Positions 33,450 to 40,905 of a DNA stretch of 64,000 nucleotides are shown in pieces. The DNA lies in NCBI GenBank assembly GCA_020636135.1, contig JACJYK010000001.1:1102501-1166500 (forward strand). Direction: 5' to 3'. A model generated the notes under the pieces. That model was given only the letters and a program-made list of their open reading frames with translations. It was not told the DNA's origin and ran no database searches. Position 1 is the first letter of the stretch; each line of letters opens with the position of its first letter. Origin of the DNA: Lewinellaceae bacterium. GTDB taxonomy: Bacteria > Bacteroidota > Bacteroidia > Chitinophagales > Saprospiraceae. The position numbers and the translations under genes are program-made.

Positions 33450-34694
33450 ATGATGCGACGGATCAACTATGCTACTCTGATCATGGCTATGCTGGTATTG
33501 ACCCAGTGCAGCCGTAAACCGCCCTTTTACATGGACCCGGGTTATTTTGGTTATGATCAATCATTTCTGGGTGAGCATGTCAAAGATCTGGTATTGCTTA
33601 CCTCAGCGGACAGCAATCAACAATTGCTGGTTTCTCCGGCTTTACAAAGCAGGGTATTTACTTCTTCAGCGGAAGGTCGCCGCGGCAGGAGTTTTGGCTG
33701 GGTGAATTATGACCTGTTGAAGAGTGGTGAAGTCAGTGCACAGTTTAACCCCTACGGAGGAGAAGACCGCTTTTGGCTTGGTCCGGAAGGTGGTCCCTAT
33801 GCCTTGTATTTTGCTCCAGGCCAGCCGCAGACATTTGACAACTGGGTGGTGCCCGGCCCGTTTGACCGTGATCCTTTTAATATAGTAGAGCAGGATCCCA
33901 CTTACATCCATTGCCGCTCAGGATTTACCGTTCCGAATTATGCCGGTACTCCCTTGTCGGTGCAGGTGGATAGATCCGTACGTCTGCTTGATCAGGCGGG
34001 TGTGGAGCATGCCCTGAATATGGAGATGCCTAACGGAGTGCGATGGGTAGGGTACAGCTCGGAGAATGCAGTTCAGAACACCGGGGAGACAGCCTGGACG
34101 GCTGAGCAGGGTTTACCTTCTGTCTGGATACTCGATATGTTTCCTCCTGCGGAGAATGGTGCCGTGATCATCCCGTTCCGGGCAGGTGATGAAAGCGAAT
34201 ACGGCATGGTGGTGCGTACCAACTATTTCGGAGATATTCCAGATGACCGTTTGCAGGTCAACGAAGATTACCTATTGTTCAAAGTCGATGGCCATTATCG
34301 CAGTAAGATTGGCATACCTCCTCTACGGGCGAGGCAGGTTGCCGGCAGCTATGACCCGGATCATCAGACACTCACCATCATCCAGATAGGGCCCGTGGAT
34401 ACTCAATCGGTCTATGTAAATTCCGTTTGGGGCACAGACACTAATCCGTACGACGGAGATGTGATCAATTCGTACAACGATGGCCCACTGGAAGGAGGAG
34501 GACAACTGGGACCTTTTTTTGAGATCGAGTCTTCATCACCGGCTTTGGCATTGCAACCAGGAGCCTCTTACCAGCACCTGCAACGCACCTTTCATTTTAC
34601 CGGGGATGCCGGAACCCTGAATCAGATCATGCAGACGGTGCTTGGGGTGACGGTCCTCGATGTAGAACATTTCATTCATCCCCCAATCCAATAG
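33450..34694 (+). CDS. Lipoprotein with GGEDRxWLGPEGG motif (DUF6786-like)
   Basis: 414 residues from the ATG at 33450; the in-frame TTG at 33372 would add an implausible extension. The lipobox is MLVLTQC. The globular part contains NPYGGEDRFWLGPEGGPYAL and is beta-rich, recalling DUF6786 and the aldose-epimerase-like beta-sandwich, but I cannot confirm the family. Its stop is 2 bases from the FAH-family gene start, so both are probably co-expressed and may act on a sugar-derived compound. The function is not known. Confidence 0.75.
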   Translation: MMRRINYATLIMAMLVLTQCSRKPPFYMDPGYFGYDQSFLGEHVKDLVLLTSADSNQQLLVSPALQSRVFTSSAEGRRGRSFGWVNYDLLKSGEVSAQFNPYGGEDRFWLGPEGGPYALYFAPGQPQTFDNWVVPGPFDRDPFNIVEQDPTYIHCRSGFTVPNYAGTPLSVQVDRSVRLLDQAGVEHALNMEMPNGVRWVGYSSENAVQNTGETAWTAEQGLPSVWILDMFPPAENGAVIIPFRAGDESEYGMVVRTNYFGDIPDDRLQVNEDYLLFKVDGHYRSKIGIPPLRARQVAGSYDPDHQTLTIIQIGPVDTQSVYVNSVWGTDTNPYDGDVINSYNDGPLEGGGQLGPFFEIESSSPALALQPGASYQHLQRTFHFTGDAGTLNQIMQTVLGVTVLDVEHFIHPPIQ

Positions 34695-34696
34695 TT

Positions 34697-35557
34697 ATGG
34701 CTGCCTCATGGTATTTGTATCGTACCCCGGAACAAATTTATCTGCATCAGGACAACAACTGGTGGGAGGCTCCGGCAGGATTATCCTGGAGCGCGGTCTC
34801 CAATCATGTCAATTTGTATCGCTGGCTGGAATTACATCATCAGGACTGGGACCAGTTAGCTGCGCCCCCTGAGCTTTCCCATTGCCTGCCTCCCCTGGAC
34901 AAGCAGGAAGTCTGGGCGGCTGGTGTCACTTATTACCGCAGCCGGGATGCACGCATGGAGGAATCCCAGGAGTCCGGTGGTTCAACCTTCTACGATAAGG
35001 TGTATGTGGCGGATCGCCCCGAACTATTCTTTAAGTCCATGGCACACCGGGTTTCTGGCAACCATGAGAAAGTACACATACGGCAGGACTCAACCTGGAA
35101 TGTGCCCGAGCCTGAACTGGCATTATGGGTGTCTTCCGAAGGGACCATCGAAGGTTATGCCATTGGAAACGATATGTCCTCGCGTGACATCGAGGGTGAA
35201 AATCCGTTGTATTTACCTCAGGCAAAAGTGTACGATCGCAGTCTGGCCCTGGGTCCCTGTCTGTATGTCCCGGATGGCCCACTGAGTTCGGAAACGCGTA
35301 TCCAGATGATGATCGAGCGGCACCGTCAGGTTATTTTTAGTGGTGAGACGACCGTAGATCAGATCAAGCGCAGTTTTATAGACCTGGTAGGCTATTTGAA
35401 TCATTCGATGGACTTTCCGGATGGCGTCTGGTTGCTGACCGGTACGGGTATCATCCCACCGCCGCAATTTACCCTGAATGCCGGTGATCAGGTGCTGATT
35501 GAAATCGAGCCTATTGGTTTACTGACCAATCAGGTGCAGGTGTTCTCCCGGGAATGA
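34697..35557 (+). CDS. Fumarylacetoacetate hydrolase (FAH) family enzyme
   Basis: 286 residues. FAH-fold signs: EVWAAGVTYYRSRDARMEES, metal ligands in PEPELALWV and the DMSSRDIEGENPLYLPQAKV segment, and GTGIIPPP near the end. The AGVTYYRSRDAR stretch resembles 2-keto-3-deoxy-pentonate (arabinonate/xylonate) dehydratases of this superfamily more than true fumarylacetoacetases, so a sugar-acid dehydratase is the best guess. Two bases downstream of the lipoprotein gene. Confidence 0.85.
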   Translation: MAASWYLYRTPEQIYLHQDNNWWEAPAGLSWSAVSNHVNLYRWLELHHQDWDQLAAPPELSHCLPPLDKQEVWAAGVTYYRSRDARMEESQESGGSTFYDKVYVADRPELFFKSMAHRVSGNHEKVHIRQDSTWNVPEPELALWVSSEGTIEGYAIGNDMSSRDIEGENPLYLPQAKVYDRSLALGPCLYVPDGPLSSETRIQMMIERHRQVIFSGETTVDQIKRSFIDLVGYLNHSMDFPDGVWLLTGTGIIPPPQFTLNAGDQVLIEIEPIGLLTNQVQVFSRE

Positions 35558-35562
35558 CCTTG

Positions 35563-37848
35563 TTAGTTTTTTGTCATTGAGAAGGGGACACTATCCTTTC
35601 CGGTAGCCCATCGCTTATCAGGCTGATCGGCCATTTTAAAATGGAGTGTACCACCCTGCATGATTTCCGGGTAAGTAAGAAAGGTGCGATCGATAGGCTT
35701 ACCATTGAGCTGCAGCGACTGGATGTAATAATCCGTTGCTTCATCCTGGGTGGCCACGATGGTCATGGTCTTCCCATTTTCGAGCTTTAATGTGATCTGG
35801 TCAAAAAGCGGACTTCCGATAACATACTGGTCCGATGCCGGAGTGACCGGGTAAAATCCCAGTGCGCTGAATACATACCAGGCGGAAGTTTGTCCGTTAT
35901 CCTCATCTCCGCAATATCCGTCCGGAGTCGGGCTGTACAATTTTCGCATCACCTGACGGGCCCAATATTGTGTTTTCCATGGCTCGCGGGCATAATCGTA
36001 GAGATAGATCATGTGTTGGATCGGCTGATTGCCGTGGGCATAGTTCCCCATATCCATAACTTGCATTTCACGTATCTCATGGATGGTAAAGCCATAGTAG
36101 GAGTCGTCAAAATTAGGGGCCATCGCAAAAACAGTGTCCAGCATGGATACAAAGGGTTGGTCTCCACCCATCAGATTGATGAGACCCTGGATATCCTGAA
36201 ATACGGACCAGGTGTAATGTAAACTATTGCCCTCAGTGAAAGCATCACCCCACTTCAGTGGATTAAAAGGAGTTTGAAATTGGCCGTCCTCGTTTTTGCC
36301 ACGCATCAGATTGTGCGTCGGATCAAAGAGGTTTTTATAATTCTGTGCCTGCCGGTAAAAGCGGTCGGCTATGTCTTTTTTACCCATTTTAGCTGCCATC
36401 TGTGCCAATGCAAAATCATCGTACGCGTACTCCAGGGTACGGGCAGCATTTTCAGGGATACCTACATCATAGGGTACATAACCGAGTTCGTTATAATATT
36501 CGACGCCAGCGCGTCCCACCGAACTGACCGGCCTGCCATCCGGTATGTTGCCATTTTTAAGCATAGCGTCCAACAGTATATCCGCGTCTTTTTCATCAGG
36601 AATATTGCCTTTCAGGTAAGCATCAGCAATTAATGACGCAGAATTGGAACCCACCATGCAGTCACGGTGTCCCGGGCTGGCCCATTCCGGCAGCCATCCC
36701 GATTCCTTATAAGTATTGACCAGGCCTTTCATGATCCTGGTGGTCAGGGAAGGATACATCAGATTAAAGAAGGGAAAGACTGCACGAAAGGTGTCCCAGA
36801 ATCCATTGTCGGTGTAGAGGTATCCCGGTTGTACGGTGCCATTGTAGGGGCTATAGTGGAGGACCTCACCGCGGTCTCCGATTTCAAAAAATTCTCGGGG
36901 GAATAACATCATCCGGTAAAGGCAGGAATAAAAAGTTTCCACCAATTCCGGATGATCATCGGTCACCTGGATCCGGCCCAGTTCTTTTTCCCACACGCCC
37001 TGAGCTTTTTCTTTCGTCTCTATGAAGGTATCATTCCCGATTTCCTGTTTAAGATTGCGCTCAGCCTGTTCCGGGCTGATGAAGGAGGAAGCCACTTTCA
37101 CGTGAACCTGATCTCCGCGCTTTGTAGAAAATCCGATGATAGCGCCTACATGATCGCCTTCTGCCAGCCGGCTGTTCTTTACCAGCTGCCATTCGTCAGA
37201 CCAGGTGTCTGTGATCTCAAAATCATGGTCAAACACTGCCACGAAGTAGTTGTGAAAGTTCTCAGGCACACCACCGTGATTATTCCGGCAATAACCGATG
37301 ATCTTCCGTTCCTCCGGTATTATACGGACCATGGATCCTCCATTGAATGCATCAAGCAGGATGAAAGCAGAGTCAGCCATGGGAAAGGTGAACTGGAAAT
37401 GACTGGCACGCTCGGTAGGAGCCATTTCCATGGTTACATCGTAATCCGCCAGGTACACGGAATAATGATAGGGGTGCACGACCTCCGCTTTATGCGAAAA
37501 CCAGGAGGCCCTCTCTTCTTCCTGAAATTTCAGTTTCCCGGTCACTGCCATCAGAGAGAATGCTGCATAATCATTGATCCAGGGACTGGGCTGATGCGTT
37601 TGTTTGATACCCCGGATCTTTTGTGCACTGTACTGATAAGTCCATCCGTCTCCCATCTTGTTGGTCATCGGAGTCCAGCTGTTCATTCCCCAGGGTAAGG
37701 AAATGGATGGATACGTATTTCCATGAGACATATCAAACCTCGAGTCGGTTCCCATCAGGGGATTGATCAGGTCAGCAAGACCGGATGGCTGGGCAGTCAG
37801 GGCAGACACCATCATCAATAGCAGACCGGAAAAAAGTTGTGTTCGCAT
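35563..37848 (-). CDS. GH92 family glycosidase (alpha-mannosidase type)
   Basis: 761 residues, signal peptide ending SALTAQ. GH92 motifs: LINPLMGTDSRFDMSHGNTYP at the start, SFISPEQAERNLKQEIG, YHTWSVFQD-type segment (SLHYTWSVFQDIQGLI) and the late GDEDNGQTSAWYVFSALGFYP with its catalytic acid region. These calcium-dependent exo-enzymes usually remove alpha-1,2-linked mannose. Convergent with the FAH gene (5 bases apart). Location is periplasmic or surface. Confidence 0.95.
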   Translation of the reverse strand: MRTQLFSGLLLMMVSALTAQPSGLADLINPLMGTDSRFDMSHGNTYPSISLPWGMNSWTPMTNKMGDGWTYQYSAQKIRGIKQTHQPSPWINDYAAFSLMAVTGKLKFQEEERASWFSHKAEVVHPYHYSVYLADYDVTMEMAPTERASHFQFTFPMADSAFILLDAFNGGSMVRIIPEERKIIGYCRNNHGGVPENFHNYFVAVFDHDFEITDTWSDEWQLVKNSRLAEGDHVGAIIGFSTKRGDQVHVKVASSFISPEQAERNLKQEIGNDTFIETKEKAQGVWEKELGRIQVTDDHPELVETFYSCLYRMMLFPREFFEIGDRGEVLHYSPYNGTVQPGYLYTDNGFWDTFRAVFPFFNLMYPSLTTRIMKGLVNTYKESGWLPEWASPGHRDCMVGSNSASLIADAYLKGNIPDEKDADILLDAMLKNGNIPDGRPVSSVGRAGVEYYNELGYVPYDVGIPENAARTLEYAYDDFALAQMAAKMGKKDIADRFYRQAQNYKNLFDPTHNLMRGKNEDGQFQTPFNPLKWGDAFTEGNSLHYTWSVFQDIQGLINLMGGDQPFVSMLDTVFAMAPNFDDSYYGFTIHEIREMQVMDMGNYAHGNQPIQHMIYLYDYAREPWKTQYWARQVMRKLYSPTPDGYCGDEDNGQTSAWYVFSALGFYPVTPASDQYVIGSPLFDQITLKLENGKTMTIVATQDEATDYYIQSLQLNGKPIDRTFLTYPEIMQGGTLHFKMADQPDKRWATGKDSVPFSMTKN

Positions 37849-37899
37849 GTTTAAAAGAATTGTTCGTATGGCGTGAATGTCAGCATTTGGTGGTCAGGA

Positions 37900-38796
37900 T
37901 CAAAATGATTCCCTGGGTATTTTGTCTATAGTAACCAATAGCCGGCTCTGATGCCCAATCACCTTATTGGCCAGTAAATCGGCACCTTTCCATAGCAGGT
38001 AAGGTAAATATTTCAGCACAACATGCCCTTTCAGCATGACCAGTAGTTTGTTCAGAAATGCCTGCGTTGAGACTTTGCCATGAATACCGGATTCCTGGAC
38101 CTGGTCTTGTATGAATTTTTCATTGACCGAGTGCAGATGGGCGTGCAGTGGCGTTTTTTGGTTGCAATGGATGCACAGTGAATATTGGATGACTTCATTG
38201 TAGGGCGTGGTCAGGATCAGCCTGCCGCCCGGTTTGAGTGCGCGGAATAATTCCTGCAGGAATTTGGCTACCTCCTCAATGTGTTCCAGCACCTCTGACG
38301 CGACGATAACGTCAAAGGTATTGTCCTGGAAGGGTAAATGCTGTGCGTCACCCCGGATGACCAGGTGGCGTTCGTCATGGACACGTTTTTTGGCATTTTG
38401 GGTATTAGCCGAGGAGAGATCCATCGAACAAATTTCTGACCTTTTCCGGTTTTGAATGATAGATGCTGCCAGCCAGGCGTTTCCGCATCCCACATCCAGA
38501 ATTGATGTTGCCTGGCCCGGTATTTCCCGTATGATGGTTTCCTGCAGGCGACGGTGTTCGTGGAGAGTAGCCTGATTACCGGAGGATTCGAAATAATCAA
38601 ACACCTCGGCATCTGTTTCATAGTGTTCGAAATAGTTTGTTATCCGGTGACTGGCAAATTCATTGGGTAAAAGCTGCCAGACGCCATCAACAGTAGAGTA
38701 TCGCACCTGGTCTGCCTCCGCATGGGTGCCATCCGGAGAGAGGTGCAATGGAACTCCGGTGACCGGACACTGAAGCTTACCAAGTAATTCCATCAT
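37900..38796 (-). CDS. Class I SAM-dependent methyltransferase with Trm112-like N-terminus
   Basis: 298 residues. Residues 1-45 (LLGKLQCPVTGVPLHL...) look like a Trm112-type segment with only one of the usual cysteines. The SAM-binding motif I is ILDVGCGNAWLA, with motifs FDVIVASEVLEHI and LKPGGRLILTTP following: a UbiE/Methyltransf_11-type core. The substrate is not apparent. 24 bases upstream lies the ferritin-VIT1 gene on the same strand. Confidence 0.9.
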   Translation of the reverse strand: MMELLGKLQCPVTGVPLHLSPDGTHAEADQVRYSTVDGVWQLLPNEFASHRITNYFEHYETDAEVFDYFESSGNQATLHEHRRLQETIIREIPGQATSILDVGCGNAWLAASIIQNRKRSEICSMDLSSANTQNAKKRVHDERHLVIRGDAQHLPFQDNTFDVIVASEVLEHIEEVAKFLQELFRALKPGGRLILTTPYNEVIQYSLCIHCNQKTPLHAHLHSVNEKFIQDQVQESGIHGKVSTQAFLNKLLVMLKGHVVLKYLPYLLWKGADLLANKVIGHQSRLLVTIDKIPRESF

Positions 38797-38820
38797 ACCA
38801 TTTGTTCAGGTAGGTTTAGG

Positions 38821-39936
38821 TTATCCGCCCAGGCTTACCCCAAGCAAGTGACCGATGCCAAAGGTAATAGCTGCAGCCATAGCTCCGAAAAGGACCTGTC
38901 TCATGCCGGACACCCATACTGATTTGCCGGTCATGAGGGTGATCAAGGCACCGATTCCGAAAAGTCCAATGCCGCTTAGTCCGATGCTTAACCAGGTAGC
39001 CCGGGGTGCCTGGGTGAAGAAATAGGGTAGTACCGGAATGATCGCACCCAGGGAGAACAACACAAATGAAGCGATGGCTGCTTCCCAGGCTGAGCCCCCA
39101 AGCTCCTCCGGATCAATACCCAACTCTTCGCGGGCCAATACATTCAACGCATTCTCATCATGCTTCATCTGTTCTTTGGCCAGGTTGTCAGCTTGTTCCT
39201 GGCTTAATCCTTTGGCCTGGTAAATCAGTGATAGTTCAAGTTGTTCTTCTTCAGGGTTGTTGGCTAATTCCTCACCCTCCAGGTCGAGCTGCCGCTGAAA
39301 GAGTTCACGGGCGCTCTGTACGGACAGCCACTCACCCAGTGCCATAGAGAGGGCGCCGGCAAGGAGTCCTGCCATCCCGGTGACCAGGATGTATTTGTTG
39401 TCGACAGCTGCTCCAGCCACGCCCATGACCAAACTCAGGTTGGAAACCAATCCGTCGTTGGCGCCCAGAACAGCGGCGCGGAGGGCATTGCCACCCACAT
39501 TGCGGTGTCGTGATTCCAGGGTGGCTAAACGCCGGGGGTCAATGGTCTTATGCTGAGCCTGGATTCCTTCCAGGATTTGGGCATGATGGAGCAGGCTGGT
39601 TCTGGCTTGAGGTGAAGACTTGGGTGACTGGCCAAAAGCAATGGCCTTTTCTGTTTGGATGAGGTCTCCCAAAATAAAGGAAGTGCCGAAACGCTTTGCC
39701 AGCCAGGCTTTGGTCCTGGCTTGCCAGGAGGGGCGGAAGGCCACAGCAGATGCATCATTTAAACCTTCCTGGTTAAGGAAATGAGTGTAATGACGCTTTT
39801 CAATCGATGCCATTTGCTGGTATATTGCCCGGATGGCTTCCTCTTGTTCCAATCCGGCCAGGGTCTCATAAAGAAATGCCGCATCGAGCTCATTTTGGAT
39901 GAGGGCCCGGGACTTTTTAGATATCGTGTTTCCCAA
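38821..39936 (-). CDS. Ferritin-like/VIT1 (CCC1) fusion, iron/manganese transporter
   Basis: 371 residues. The N-terminal ~150 residues are a rubrerythrin/ferritin-like helical domain with metal ligands in NELDAAFLYETLAGLE and SIEKRHYTHFL. The C-terminal ~220 residues are the VIT1 family: AAVLGANDGLVSNLSLVMGVAGA, MALGEWLSVQSARE, a cytoplasmic Glu-rich segment, then three more helices. Such fusions export or store Fe/Mn. The start is TTG at 39936: only one further in-frame stop-free stretch of seven codons precedes it and contains no ATG or GTG. Confidence 0.93.
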   Translation of the reverse strand: MGNTISKKSRALIQNELDAAFLYETLAGLEQEEAIRAIYQQMASIEKRHYTHFLNQEGLNDASAVAFRPSWQARTKAWLAKRFGTSFILGDLIQTEKAIAFGQSPKSSPQARTSLLHHAQILEGIQAQHKTIDPRRLATLESRHRNVGGNALRAAVLGANDGLVSNLSLVMGVAGAAVDNKYILVTGMAGLLAGALSMALGEWLSVQSARELFQRQLDLEGEELANNPEEEQLELSLIYQAKGLSQEQADNLAKEQMKHDENALNVLAREELGIDPEELGGSAWEAAIASFVLFSLGAIIPVLPYFFTQAPRATWLSIGLSGIGLFGIGALITLMTGKSVWVSGMRQVLFGAMAAAITFGIGHLLGVSLGG

Positions 39937-39972
39937 TACTTTGTACTTTGGAACAAGTTAATAAGAGTCTCT

Positions 39973-40315
39973 ATGAATCTAAAGCAAACCCGCACCTTTA
40001 CCATTTTTGCTCCCTATCCAGTTCGTTATGCCCCTCCGGAAATACTTAAGCCAGAGACAGCAGCTGATGCCAAATTGCTGAACCCGAACGTCCAGGAAGA
40101 GATCCGGAACATGCAATCGGTTGCTGGCGTTCTATTTAGCGGAAGCTGGATGCTTGGAATAGCTAACCTATCAGGCGGCTAAAGCTGAAAAACATGCGCA
40201 TGAATGCATTGCGGACATCGAAGAAGGATTCCAGGGGAAATTGTACAGGTTCCTGTTCAGCAATAAAAATTCCTTCTTCAAAGCCCTGATTCATGCAATG
40301 GGCATGGGTAATTAG
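39973..40315 (+). pseudogene. Possible frameshifted small gene, family unknown
   Basis: From the ATG at 39973 one frame reads 69 residues (MNLKQTRTFTIFAPYPV ... GSWMLGIANLSGG). The +1 frame then gives a protein-like continuation from about 40163 (LTYQAAKAEKHAHECIAD, then FLFSNKNSFFKALIHAMGMG) to the stop at 40313-40315. Joining them near 40160-40182 would need one indel. It is either a decayed gene or an assembly error. I do not recognise the family. The remainder of 39937-40362 holds nothing else evident. Confidence 0.4.
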
Positions 40316-40362
40316 GTAATCCCTGATGAAAAAATCATCTTAACTCTTTAAATAGCAACCAA

Positions 40363-40905
40363 ATGGCATTCTGGAATGCAGGCATTATCGTATGGCTGTT
40401 TATTATGACCCAGCAGTCTACGCGGTATGTACTTACTTCAGGTACCATTTACTTCCGTTCGGATGCCCCGTTGGAGATCATAGAAGCAAAATCCGAAATG
40501 TTGGAAGGGGTGCTGGACATATCTACGAATTCCTATGCATTTTCTGTCAGGAATAGTTCTTTTAAAGGATTTAACAGCCCACTGCAGCAGGAGCATTTTT
40601 ATGAAAATTACATGGAGACGGACCATTATGCAACCAGTACTTTCACCGGTAAGATCCTGGATCCGATAGACCTGACCAAAGAAGGTGAATACATTGTGCG
40701 GGCAAAGGGTATCCTTCAGATCCACGGTGTCAATCAGGAGCGGATCATAAAAAGTAAATTAACCGTACTGACCGATCGTCTTATCATTCGCAGTCAATTC
40801 ACGGTTCCGCTGGAAGATCATAAGATCACGATACCCCGTATCGTTTACCAAAAAATAGCTGAAGAGATCCAGGTTACGGTGGAGGCCGAGTTCAAAGCGC
40901 AATGA
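40363..40905 (+). CDS. YceI-like protein (divergent)
   Basis: 180 residues with a hydrophobic N-terminus. GTIYFRSDAPLEIIEAKSEM, LQQEHFYENYMETDHYATST and ILQIHGVNQER parallel the genuine YceI protein at 45538 (FYSDAPMEKIEAHN; MQEHFNENYMESSTYPKAS; LTIHGVTKN), so the two are paralogs bracketing the same gene run. YceI proteins are lipocalin-like periplasmic binders of isoprenoid or lipid molecules. The stop overlaps the kinase gene by 4 bases (ATGA). Confidence 0.85.
   Translation: MAFWNAGIIVWLFIMTQQSTRYVLTSGTIYFRSDAPLEIIEAKSEMLEGVLDISTNSYAFSVRNSSFKGFNSPLQQEHFYENYMETDHYATSTFTGKILDPIDLTKEGEYIVRAKGILQIHGVNQERIIKSKLTVLTDRLIIRSQFTVPLEDHKITIPRIVYQKIAEEIQVTVEAEFKAQ

Noticed and set aside
36952..37698. 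Long open frame (248 codons) antisense to the GH92 gene.
   Set aside because: Fully covered by the GH92 gene with clear motifs; no independent motif or start signal.
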